Assembly (NCBI GenBank): GCA_017520505.1
Contig: JAFXFN010000011.1
Coordinates: forward strand, 37,209 to 101,208
From: Clostridia bacterium
GTDB lineage: Bacteria > Bacillota > Clostridia > Oscillospirales > CAG-272
DNA length: 64,000 bases
Direction: 5' to 3'
In this document: positions 52,297 to 60,582 of the stretch, one piece after another
How positions within the stretch are numbered: the first letter of the stretch is position 1
How the letters are laid out: every line of letters begins with the position of its first letter
The notes under the pieces: generated by a model
The model's input: the letters and a program-made list of their open reading frames with translations, nothing else
Told to the model about the DNA's origin: nothing
Database searches by the model: none
Program-made: the position numbers and the translations under genes

Positions 52297-53592
52297 ATGG
52301 CGAAAAAAACAAAAGAAAGCCTACGCTGGTTGCGTCTTGACAATGCGGCTAAAATTTATCCTGCGGCGAGGCGGAAAAATTGGAGCAATCTTTTCAGACA
52401 GTCCGTAACGCTTAAAGATGACGTAGATACAAGTGTATTAAAGTCAGCCCTGGATGTTACCGTAAAACGCTTCCCGTCTATTGCCGCACGCTTGCGCGGG
52501 GGTACGTTCTGGTATTATTTACAGCAGGTGGAGGAAGCTCCAGAAATAAGAGAGGAATACAGCTATCCGCTTACGTATATGAACAATGAAGAAATGAAGA
52601 AATGTGCATTTCGTGTAATTGTTTTTAAAAACCGTATTGCGGTGGAGCTGTTTCATTCATTGACAGACGGTACAGGTGCGCTTGTTTTTCTTAAAAGCCT
52701 TACAGCGGAGTATCTTGAACAGAAATATAAAATAAAAATTCCTTGTGAGTGCGGAATTTTAAACCGACGTGAAGAACCGACGGCGGAAGAGCTTGAGGAC
52801 TGCTTTTTGAAAAATGCAGGCAAAGTGCCTTTGAGCCGCAAAGACACGAATGCGTGGCATATGTACGGCGACAGACACTGTGACGGCTTTTTAGATGTTA
52901 CCTGCTTCAAAATACCCGTTAAAGAAGCACTTGATTCAGCGCATAAATACAATTCGACCTTGACGGTGTTTATGAGCGCCGTTATGATGAAAGCGCTGTT
53001 GAATCTGCAAAACGAAAAAAATCCCAATATAAAACGGCAAAAGAGAATCAAACTGCTTATACCGATAAATCTTCGGCATATATTCCCAAGCAAGACACTC
53101 AGAAATTTTGCAATGTATACCATCCCCGAAATAGATCCCCGTCTTGGGGAATACACCTTTGATGAGATATGCAAGATAATTCAGCATAAAATGGGAATGG
53201 AATTTACGCCTAAGCATATGAGCTGTGTTATTGCCACAAACGTAAATGACGAGAAAAATCCGCTTGTGCGTCTTATTCCGCTTCCGATAAAGAATGCCGT
53301 TATGAAAGCCGTTTTTGACAGCGTGGGTGAGAAAAAATCCTGCTTGTCCTTTTCCAATCTCGGAGCGGTAAAGGTTCCTGACGAAATGGCGAAATACATT
53401 GAACGCTTTGACTTCATTCTCGGTGTTCAGGCAGAAGCGCCGTACAACTGCGGTATGCTGTCTTACGGTGACACGGTATATATCAATTTTATCCGCAATA
53501 TAAAGGATGCGGAATTGGAACGGCACTTTTTCGCTGTTTTGCAAGAACTGGGTCTTTCGGCTACGGTCGAAAGCAATCAAAAAGAAAGGTGA
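52297..53592 (+). CDS. HxxxDG acyltransferase (alcohol acetyltransferase/condensation-like)
   Basis: A 431-residue protein of the CoA-dependent acyltransferase superfamily. The catalytic motif is VELFHSLTDGTGALVF (HxxxDG, about residue 120). The N-terminal ESLRWLRLDNAAKIYPAARR and TVKRFPSIAARLRGGTFWYY match the alcohol-acetyltransferase group seen in Clostridia. A longer reading starts inside the upstream gene; the ATG at 52297 has AAGGA at good spacing. It overlaps nothing and ends five bases before the DUF6320 gene, a frequent partner. It may transfer acyl groups to a lipid or polyketide; the substrate is unknown. Confidence 0.8.
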   Translation: MAKKTKESLRWLRLDNAAKIYPAARRKNWSNLFRQSVTLKDDVDTSVLKSALDVTVKRFPSIAARLRGGTFWYYLQQVEEAPEIREEYSYPLTYMNNEEMKKCAFRVIVFKNRIAVELFHSLTDGTGALVFLKSLTAEYLEQKYKIKIPCECGILNRREEPTAEELEDCFLKNAGKVPLSRKDTNAWHMYGDRHCDGFLDVTCFKIPVKEALDSAHKYNSTLTVFMSAVMMKALLNLQNEKNPNIKRQKRIKLLIPINLRHIFPSKTLRNFAMYTIPEIDPRLGEYTFDEICKIIQHKMGMEFTPKHMSCVIATNVNDEKNPLVRLIPLPIKNAVMKAVFDSVGEKKSCLSFSNLGAVKVPDEMAKYIERFDFILGVQAEAPYNCGMLSYGDTVYINFIRNIKDAELERHFFAVLQELGLSATVESNQKER

Positions 53593-53597
53593 AATAT

Positions 53598-54290
53598 ATG
53601 TATTGTATAAAATGCGGCGTCAAGCTTGCAGATACCGAAAAGAAATGCCCGCTTTGTAATACAACGGTTTATCATCCGGAGCTTTCGCAAACGGATGGAA
53701 ACCCTCTATATCCTAAAAACAAGATGCCGAAAGTGAATAACGGATCAAAGGTCTTGCAAGGTGCGGTTATTATTTTGTTTTTCATTCCGCTGTTGATCTG
53801 CTTTTTTGCGGATATGTCGCCTGACGGAGCGTTAGGTTGGTTTGGCTACGTTGCGGGGGCATCGGTGGTGGCTTACGTTGTATTTGCGTTGCCCTTGTGG
53901 TTCAGAAAACCTAATCCCGTGATATTCATTCCGTGTGATTTCGCCGCCGCGGCACTGTATTTACTTCACATCAATGAATCAACAAACGGAAATTGGTTTT
54001 TAAGCTTTGCTTTGCCGGTCGTCGGCGGTATCGGAATTATTACCTGTACTCTCATAACGCTTTTATACTATCTTAAAAGAGGAAAATTGTATATTTTCGG
54101 CGGAGCGTTTATGGCTTTGGGAGCGTTTATGCTGCTTATGGAATTTTTGATGACGGTAACCTTTGATCTGCAGTTCATAGGCTGGTCAATTTATCCGCTT
54201 GTGGTGCTGATGCTGTTCGGCGGATTGCTTATCTATCTTGGAATAAGCGCATCGGCACGTGAAATGATAGAAAGAAAAATGTTTTTCTGA
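53598..54290 (+). CDS. DUF6320 membrane protein with N-terminal zinc ribbon
   Basis: A 230-residue protein. Residues 1-25 form a zinc ribbon (MYCIKCGVKLADTEKKCPLC, two CxxC), followed by six membrane helices, e.g. VLQGAVIILFFIPLLICFFA and PVVGGIGIITCTLITLLYYL. This is the DUF6320 pattern, a partner of HxxxDG acyltransferases. ATG at 53598 follows AAAGGTG; the longer GTG start overlaps it. Probably helps deliver or receive the acyl group at the membrane. Confidence 0.8.
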   Translation: MYCIKCGVKLADTEKKCPLCNTTVYHPELSQTDGNPLYPKNKMPKVNNGSKVLQGAVIILFFIPLLICFFADMSPDGALGWFGYVAGASVVAYVVFALPLWFRKPNPVIFIPCDFAAAALYLLHINESTNGNWFLSFALPVVGGIGIITCTLITLLYYLKRGKLYIFGGAFMALGAFMLLMEFLMTVTFDLQFIGWSIYPLVVLMLFGGLLIYLGISASAREMIERKMFF

Positions 54291-54356
54291 TGATAAAAGC
54301 AAAACGCAATTAATGATAGAAATATAACGGTAAAAATGTGTATGCAAGTGTGAATT

Positions 54357-54878
54357 ATGGAATTTAACGAAAAACTTCAAGCATTAAGAAAACAAAAGGG
54401 GCTTACGCAAGAGGAGCTTGCCGAAAAACTGTATATATCCAGAACTGCTGTTTCAAAATGGGAGTCCGGCAGAGGATATCCCAATATAGATTCTTTGAAA
54501 GCAATCTCGAAGCTTTTTGGGATAACCATTGATGAACTGTTGTCCGGTGATGAATTGCTGAATATAGCAGAAGAAGATACCAAACTGAAGGAAAGAGCAC
54601 TGCGGGATCTGATCTTCGGCTTGCTTGACTGCAGTATGGCACTGTTGCTGTTTTTACCTTTCTTCGGTCAAAAAGCGGAAAGGTATAAGCAAGGTGGATT
54701 ACGATATTCTTGTTTTGGGCGGATTTTATACAGTCACGATTGCCGTATATTTGTTTTTCGAGAGTGTGGTGATCAATTACAGACCTGTATTGATAAACGG
54801 ATTTTTGGAAGCGTCTTATCCGTCTTCAACAACAATGCTGGTGATGTGTGTTATGCCTACGGCAATGATGCAGTTTAA
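54357..54878 (+). CDS. HTH protein fused by deletion to out-of-frame sequence
   Basis: Residues 1-70 are a Cro/C1 helix-turn-helix (EKLQALRKQKGLTQEELAEK, ISRTAVSKWESGRGYPNIDS). A membrane helix follows (LLDCSMALLLFLPFFGQKA, about residue 100). This start is typical of a larger HTH-membrane family, but after residue ~105 the frame runs into sequence that encodes a PAP2 phosphatase in another frame, so the last ~65 residues are probably meaningless. The C-terminal part of the original gene is gone. Confidence 0.7.
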   Translation: MEFNEKLQALRKQKGLTQEELAEKLYISRTAVSKWESGRGYPNIDSLKAISKLFGITIDELLSGDELLNIAEEDTKLKERALRDLIFGLLDCSMALLLFLPFFGQKAERYKQGGLRYSCFGRILYSHDCRIFVFRECGDQLQTCIDKRIFGSVLSVFNNNAGDVCYAYGNDAV

Positions 54879-55065
54879 AAGCCGCATAAAGAATAAGGTG
54901 ATTTGCAATATCATTGTTGTTACGATCATCGTATTTACTGCTTTTATGGTAATCGGCAGACTTATATCCGGTGTTCATTGGTTCACAGATATTGTCGGCG
55001 GTGCATTACTCAGTGCAGGACTTGTAACGATGCACCGTGCTGTTATCGGATTGAAAGTTCGGTAA
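54685..55065 (+). pseudogene. PAP2-family phosphatase remnant
   Basis: From about 54690 the frame encodes a PAP2 C-terminal part: ILVLGGFYTVTIAVYLFFES, a YPSSTT loop (variant of the PSGH motif), and RLISGVHWFTDIVGGALLSA, the R...H...D motif 3. The N-terminal motif (KxxxxxxRP) and first helices are absent; the frame upstream belongs to the HTH gene. The likely cause is a deletion joining two neighbouring genes at about 54670-54690. Confidence 0.7.
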
Positions 55066-55088
55066 ATGCAGGTTTACCGAACGAAATA

Positions 55089-55140
55089 AAACAAACCCCA
55101 ACAGACTTTTGTAAAAATCTGTTGGGGTTTATTGTTTGTT
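55089..55140 (+). terminator. Terminator after the HTH/PAP2 fusion
   Basis: A 14-bp stem with arms aaccccaacagatt-like and its complement, flanked by aaacaa and ttgttt, on a T-rich 3' side. It also faces the convergent gene from the right. Confidence 0.75.
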
Positions 55141-55254
55141 TACTGCGGAGCAAGCTTGAGTCAAATAAGTGGCTGACTTGTGATTTTCACAGAGAAGCAT
55201 CACACCTTGAGCTCAAACAGTTTTTGCGTTTATTTTATGTGAAATAAAATAGAA

Positions 55255-57021
55255 TTATTTGAATTGAATATCAGCGAAAATAGGCTGATGGTCGGTAAGA
55301 TTTCCGGATTTGTTCTTTGTGGGAGAGTGCAGAAGCACGTCAAAGCTTCCTGCTTTTCCGATTATGTGGTCGATAAGCTGGCCCTGGTGCTTGAAGCTTG
55401 CTTTGAATACGCCTTTTGCTATGGCGATATCACTTGCGATCTCACCGTCTATGTCTTCAATAAGCTGATTGAGATATTTTCTTTCAAAGCGGTGGCTGTT
55501 GAAATCTCCCGTACAGAAAACGTGCGCATTCGGATATGTGCTTCTTAAATATTCGACAGTCTCTGCCATTTCCTTTGCATCGTAATATTGCTTGGGTATT
55601 TCAGACACACCCTCCTTTTCCCAATGCCAATGCGCTGTTACAAGTGCAACTTCAAGTGTCGGGTCTTCAAGAGACGTGAATTTTGCAGAGGAAATACCTA
55701 TAGAATATTCATTTTCATAAGGATCGGGTAAATAGGACATAGGTGAAAAATTCTGATAATCAAGCTTGAATTTGTCCGAACGGTATATGATCGGGCTATG
55801 TAGCGGCGCACCGTTGTGAGCTGTCTCGGTCATTGAATATTCAATTCCGTATGTGTCCTTGATTATTTTGAAATACTTTTTCATCGGCTCGTGATAATTC
55901 GGATCCATTTCCTGTGTGCCGATAATGTCGGGTGTGTAGTTGACGAGTATCTTTGCGAAAATTTCCGCACGCTGTGCCGAAATCGGGAATTGGTTGAAAT
56001 CCTTTATTGCACCCTCGGAAAGCACGTTTGCTGACATTATACGAACGTCGGCGCTTTCGTTCAAAGCGATACTTTCGGTTGCAAGATCGCCTTCCAAATT
56101 AGTTCCGACCTCAAGAGTTGTATTTGCATTTTTGAGAACGGTGTTGGAAAACATATAGCCTGCCATTTTTGCAGAGAAAGGTCCTCCGCAAACTATCTGT
56201 ATCTGACCTTTTTCCAATACCAGCTTGTATTCCATAAGTCTGGTGCCGTCTTTGTAGCATTTCGAGGAAAGATGTCTGTTTGTTTTTCCGATAAGTATTT
56301 CACGGGGTGTTTCGTCGCTTTCCGTGTCTTTAACAATGGGAAGCGCTATTTCGGTGTCACGCTCGATTCGTTCCTGAATTGACTGTGCGGCATCGAGATA
56401 TCCCTCTGTTTCATCGCTGTAAACTATTGTATAGCCTGCAATGTCATTTGAAGAAAAGGAAGCGGGCAGGGGAGATGTACCTTCGTTCAGGTATTCTTCA
56501 AAAATAAGAGTCGACGTGGCTTTGTCGTAATTTGCAGGAATGAGAGATTCTGTAAAATAAGATACGGCAGCCGCTGTTGCATTGTCGAAATTACCTGTAA
56601 TTACGATGTGATCGCCAAATTGTTTGATCGTGTAAGCATCTTCGTTTGCTGTCAGCGAATCAATAGCCGAGAGGGACTCATCAAAGCAAGTAGCACCGAG
56701 AAGAATGTATTTGCCGTTTTCCTTTATTGCTTGTGAATCCGCAAGAGAATCAACCTCGACACCCGTTGCGGTCTTTATTCCCGACACAAGGCTTGCAAGT
56801 GCAGAATTTAAGGTATCAGAGCAATTTTTAGGATAAACGAGCGTGTACATCGACTCGTTATTTTTTATTATCTCGATCGGTGATGCATCAACGGCAGGAG
56901 ATGTTTCAGCACCGCTGTTTGCTGCAGTGTCCGTGTTTTCGGATTTTGTACAAGACGGTATTGTAAGCATACAACTTGAAATAAATGTAAGAGCGAGCAT
57001 AAGAGCAAAAATCCTTTTCAT
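55255..57021 (-). CDS. Secreted endonuclease/exonuclease/phosphatase lipoprotein
   Basis: A 588-residue lipoprotein: signal RIFALMLALTFISSCMLTIP then a Cys lipobox (IPSC). A ~300-residue N-terminal region of unknown fold has repeated strands and helices. The C-terminal ~270 residues are the EEP domain: VRIMSANVLSEG, TPDIIGTQEMDPN (catalytic Glu), LVTAHWHWE, VFCTGDFNSHR (Asp-x-Asn) and LTDHQPIFADIQ (Asp-His). Substrate may be nucleic acid, phospholipid or inositol phosphate outside the cell. Monocistronic; expected on the outer membrane face. Confidence 0.85.
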   Translation of the reverse strand: MKRIFALMLALTFISSCMLTIPSCTKSENTDTAANSGAETSPAVDASPIEIIKNNESMYTLVYPKNCSDTLNSALASLVSGIKTATGVEVDSLADSQAIKENGKYILLGATCFDESLSAIDSLTANEDAYTIKQFGDHIVITGNFDNATAAAVSYFTESLIPANYDKATSTLIFEEYLNEGTSPLPASFSSNDIAGYTIVYSDETEGYLDAAQSIQERIERDTEIALPIVKDTESDETPREILIGKTNRHLSSKCYKDGTRLMEYKLVLEKGQIQIVCGGPFSAKMAGYMFSNTVLKNANTTLEVGTNLEGDLATESIALNESADVRIMSANVLSEGAIKDFNQFPISAQRAEIFAKILVNYTPDIIGTQEMDPNYHEPMKKYFKIIKDTYGIEYSMTETAHNGAPLHSPIIYRSDKFKLDYQNFSPMSYLPDPYENEYSIGISSAKFTSLEDPTLEVALVTAHWHWEKEGVSEIPKQYYDAKEMAETVEYLRSTYPNAHVFCTGDFNSHRFERKYLNQLIEDIDGEIASDIAIAKGVFKASFKHQGQLIDHIIGKAGSFDVLLHSPTKNKSGNLTDHQPIFADIQFK

Positions 57022-57578
57022 ATTTGTCCTTCCTTCATAATTTTAATGACGTATAATATTTGAAATATTGCTTGTTGATATGAGTATTGCCGAAATATAT
57101 TATTGCTCATAATATCCGACAATACGACACTTGAGAAATTATATCACTATTTAAAAGTATTTTCAAGATATAAATGGCATAAATATAAATTTATGTTCTC
57201 AAGATGATCACATTGAGATCATCGAATGTGTGAATGATTACAAATCCGTAGAGGCGGCGTCTATGAATCATAGTTTTCTTAAGACGGTCTTTTCGGTATT
57301 CCAATGGCTGTTTTATGTTTTTTTGGGGGAATTTTTTTCAAAAATTTTTGAAAAAAATCGAAAAACTGTTACTTGTAATAGTGACTTTTCTTTCAAAATC
57401 AATATAATTATATATGAAACGATCAATTGGCTTATTTTACAATTATCAAGAAAATAATATGAGCCACAGACGGATCGTGATAAATATCACACGAATCTCA
57501 TACGTCGGGAGCAGTAAAGATTTTGTTATATAGAACAGCGTGATGAGAAAAAACATTATCCGATGGTTGGAGAAAAAA
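57022..57578. other. Long non-coding region before the surface-protein pair
   Basis: About 550 AT-rich bases without a credible gene; a 75-residue ORF at 57230 has no ribosome site and low complexity. A 7-bp inverted repeat GATGATC-acattga-GATCATC (57203-57223) and an imperfect one gttact-tgtaat-agtgac near 57368 could be regulator sites. No riboswitch was recognised. Confidence 0.5.
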
Positions 57579-60377
57579 ATGAGTAAACTGTTGAGCCTTT
57601 TGGCAATGCTTTTATTGCCGGTGTGCCTGTCAGCAGGCTTGACCGTCTCTGTCGGTGCCGCAACCCCCGGCAGTGTAAGATTGGGTGCTGTCACGCTCGA
57701 TGACGGATATTATCTGAAAGAAGGCACGACCACACCCACGAGTGCCAAACCTACTTCAGGCGGCTACGCATATTACAAAAGCGGCGTGCTGCAATTAAAT
57801 AATTTTGATATTCAAACAACTACCACCACCAACGGAATATACGCAACGAGCGGTGATGTAATCGTTGAACTGGTGGGCGCAAACACCATTAAAACAGAGA
57901 AAAAAGGTATTTACACACAAAAAGGTGCTTTGACTGTTCGCGGCTCGGGTTCTCTGAGCATTACTGCCACAGGAAGCACCCACGGAATGTACATTACAGG
58001 TAGATGCACCATAGAAGGCGGCACCTTGAACGTCACCACTACCGGTGCTGACGCTGATGCAGTGTATGTAGACTCAGAATATACCCAAAAAGCCGGCAGA
58101 GTGACTCTGAAATCTATGGCTCGTTGCCTTATTACTATGGGTTATACTTATCTGCACGGCGGAAGTCTTACACTTGACGTCTGTAACAGTGATTCTTATA
58201 CTGCATGGCGAACGTACAATGATATATACATCAGCAACGGTGACCTGACCATCACAGGTTTTGCAAGCTATGGCATCAGCAGCGATGTTGATAACGTGAT
58301 CATCAATGGTAGCGCCGAGATCGACATTGATGTATATCGATACGGCATTTCTTGCAAACAATTGAGCATTGATGATGTGGATAGTTTGCTGGTTTCTTCC
58401 GGAAGTGGATATGCGGCTTTTGACACCCATTCCCTCTATATAGACAGCAATCTGGCATCCTCAGGCTCATTGACCAACGACGGCAACAATGCATACGTCC
58501 TGACCTCTGCCAACCATAAAGACTCCAAATATGCCTACATCCGCAGTGACATCGATCTGTACGTGGGCGGAATCCCCATGAGTATCGGAGATTACCTGCA
58601 CCAGAGCTGGGGTGCAGCCTCCACCTACAAGCCGAAAGACAACTATGCGAGAGTGGACCTCAACGGCGACGCCGACGAGCTGTATTTAAAAAATTTCAGC
58701 ATAGACACCGCAAACAATAAGATCACCTCCACCGCCATCACATCTTCAAGCAGTCTGAAGCTGTATATAGACGGTGTCAACAGCATCAATTCGGGCGCAG
58801 GAGATGCTATCTGCATAAACAAAGGCAGTATGAATGTCATTTCAGGCGGTACGCTTAATATAACCACCACCACAGGCAGGGGCATTCATCTGAAAGACGG
58901 TGACTACATACACGGCGGAAATGCCACGATCAACATCACCTCAACCGACGGCACCGCTGTAGACGTTATGAATAAAAACATCACCGTCAACAACGGAGAG
59001 CTGAACGTCACCGCAAAGTACGACGGTATCTGCTGCAACACCTTCACCGTCAAAGGCGGAAAGGTAGACACCAGAAGCACAAACAACCAAAGCAACAAGG
59101 GACTCTCCTACAATACTATCAGCTACGGCTCTCTGGATGCAAAGGCAGCCTCTACCGTAAACGGTGCTTTGGTAAACCTCACCTCTGCTCACAAAAACGC
59201 CAATAAGCGTGTTGTCATCGTTTCTCACGTCTGCGCAGGTCAGAAAGTAGCAGGTGTGGATGCCGGCTGTACCACCAACGGTAAGCAGGCCTACTACAAG
59301 TGCTCCTGCGGTAAGCTCTACGAGGACGTCAACTGCACAAAGGTTATTTCAAATATCAATAATTGGGGCATTATTCCCCCGAAAAATCATACTCCCATCG
59401 TCGGCTGGAAGAGCGACGGCACTTATCACTGGAAGACCTGCGCCAAGTGCAGTATTGCCGAGATACCAAATACCAAGGTCAAGCATTCAGGCGGTGAAGC
59501 TACCTGCCGTGCTAAGGCAATGTGTGATATATGTAAGGCTTACTATGGCAAAACAGGCACACATAAGTGGAGCAGTACATGGGATTATGCTACTGCTGAA
59601 GGTCACACACACTTCTGTGTAAATGACGGCTGTGACATCGTCAGTACATACGAAAAGCACGTTCCCGATATTTCCGCTCCCACCGAGAGTCAGGCTCAAA
59701 AGTGCAAGCTCTGCGATTATACCATTGCCCCCGCTTTGGGACACGTCTGCAAGAGCCACGTGTTCAAGGTGGACTATCACGGTGCTACCTGCACCGAATA
59801 CGGCAACATCGAATACTACGAATGTACCTGCGGCAGGTACTACAAGGACAAGAACGCCGCAACGGAAATCACAGACAAGACGAGTGTCCGTATTCCAAAA
59901 GCAGACCACGAGTATTCGGATAAATGGTACTTTGATGCCAACGGCCACTGGCAACAGTGCGGCTGTATGAAGACGGGTAATCAGGCAACTCATAAGGATG
60001 ACAATGCTGATTATGTCTGTGACGTCTGCTCCTATGCGCTTCCCAAGCCTCCCGCAACACCTACCACGCCTGCCGATACTGCCGTCTTTGATGATCCCGC
60101 AGAATCGACAGAACCAATCGAATCAACCAAACCAACAGATTCAACTGATCCTGCCATCACCGAATCCCCCGACGATTCCGACAATACCACTACTCGCCCC
60201 GATACCGATGCCCCCGACAGCGAAACCGACACCGCATCCGCTGTAACTACGGATGAGGGCGGCAGCAAAAATGACGGTGGCGGTAACCTTTTGTGGCTGT
60301 GGATCTTGATTGCATCAATCGCCGTGTGTGGCATTACATTCTTCATCTTTTGGGCAGGAAAGAAGAAAAATCAATAA
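57579..60377 (+). CDS. Large surface protein with beta-helix-like and CxxC repeats
   Basis: A 932-residue secreted protein. The ATG at 57579 (GGAG six bases upstream) gives the signal peptide KLLSLLAMLLLPVCLSAGLT. Residues ~40-540 are short strand repeats (TIEGGTLNVTTTGADADAVY type) typical of a parallel beta-helix or carbohydrate-binding array, in two similar halves that each restart with an R-x-D-x-Y block. About residues 550-800 hold CxxC-rich repeats (YYKCSCGKLYEDVNC, WKTCAKCSIAEIP). A Pro/Thr/Asp-rich stalk and a membrane helix LLWLWILIASIAVCGITFFI with Lys tail follow; there is no sortase signal. Base and codon use differ from the rest of the window (more ACC and CTG). Confidence 0.85.
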   Translation: MSKLLSLLAMLLLPVCLSAGLTVSVGAATPGSVRLGAVTLDDGYYLKEGTTTPTSAKPTSGGYAYYKSGVLQLNNFDIQTTTTTNGIYATSGDVIVELVGANTIKTEKKGIYTQKGALTVRGSGSLSITATGSTHGMYITGRCTIEGGTLNVTTTGADADAVYVDSEYTQKAGRVTLKSMARCLITMGYTYLHGGSLTLDVCNSDSYTAWRTYNDIYISNGDLTITGFASYGISSDVDNVIINGSAEIDIDVYRYGISCKQLSIDDVDSLLVSSGSGYAAFDTHSLYIDSNLASSGSLTNDGNNAYVLTSANHKDSKYAYIRSDIDLYVGGIPMSIGDYLHQSWGAASTYKPKDNYARVDLNGDADELYLKNFSIDTANNKITSTAITSSSSLKLYIDGVNSINSGAGDAICINKGSMNVISGGTLNITTTTGRGIHLKDGDYIHGGNATINITSTDGTAVDVMNKNITVNNGELNVTAKYDGICCNTFTVKGGKVDTRSTNNQSNKGLSYNTISYGSLDAKAASTVNGALVNLTSAHKNANKRVVIVSHVCAGQKVAGVDAGCTTNGKQAYYKCSCGKLYEDVNCTKVISNINNWGIIPPKNHTPIVGWKSDGTYHWKTCAKCSIAEIPNTKVKHSGGEATCRAKAMCDICKAYYGKTGTHKWSSTWDYATAEGHTHFCVNDGCDIVSTYEKHVPDISAPTESQAQKCKLCDYTIAPALGHVCKSHVFKVDYHGATCTEYGNIEYYECTCGRYYKDKNAATEITDKTSVRIPKADHEYSDKWYFDANGHWQQCGCMKTGNQATHKDDNADYVCDVCSYALPKPPATPTTPADTAVFDDPAESTEPIESTKPTDSTDPAITESPDDSDNTTTRPDTDAPDSETDTASAVTTDEGGSKNDGGGNLLWLWILIASIAVCGITFFIFWAGKKKNQ

Positions 60378-60385
60378 AAGAAGAA

Positions 60386-60418
60386 AATAACAGTAAATGA
60401 TCCTTAATTACTGTTATT
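60386..60418 (+). terminator. Hairpin after the first surface gene
   Basis: An 11-bp perfect stem (aataacagtaa/ttactgttatt). No T-run follows, so it may be a processing site rather than a strong terminator. Confidence 0.5.
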
Positions 60419-60582
60419 GAGATATAACATTTAAGTATGAAAAATAAGAGGAGGCGGCTAATATCGAGATCAAGTAACTCGCCTTTAGGTTTTGAAAAAG
60501 TAACGATCATCCTTCCGACAGCCATACGGCGGGAGCTTGTAAAAAATTCAGTATGGCAAAAAAATATAAGGAGAAAAACATT

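Noticed and set aside
57230..57457. A 75-residue ORF in the leader of the first surface gene
   Set aside because: No ribosome site, low-complexity composition, and it crosses inverted repeats; treated as non-coding.
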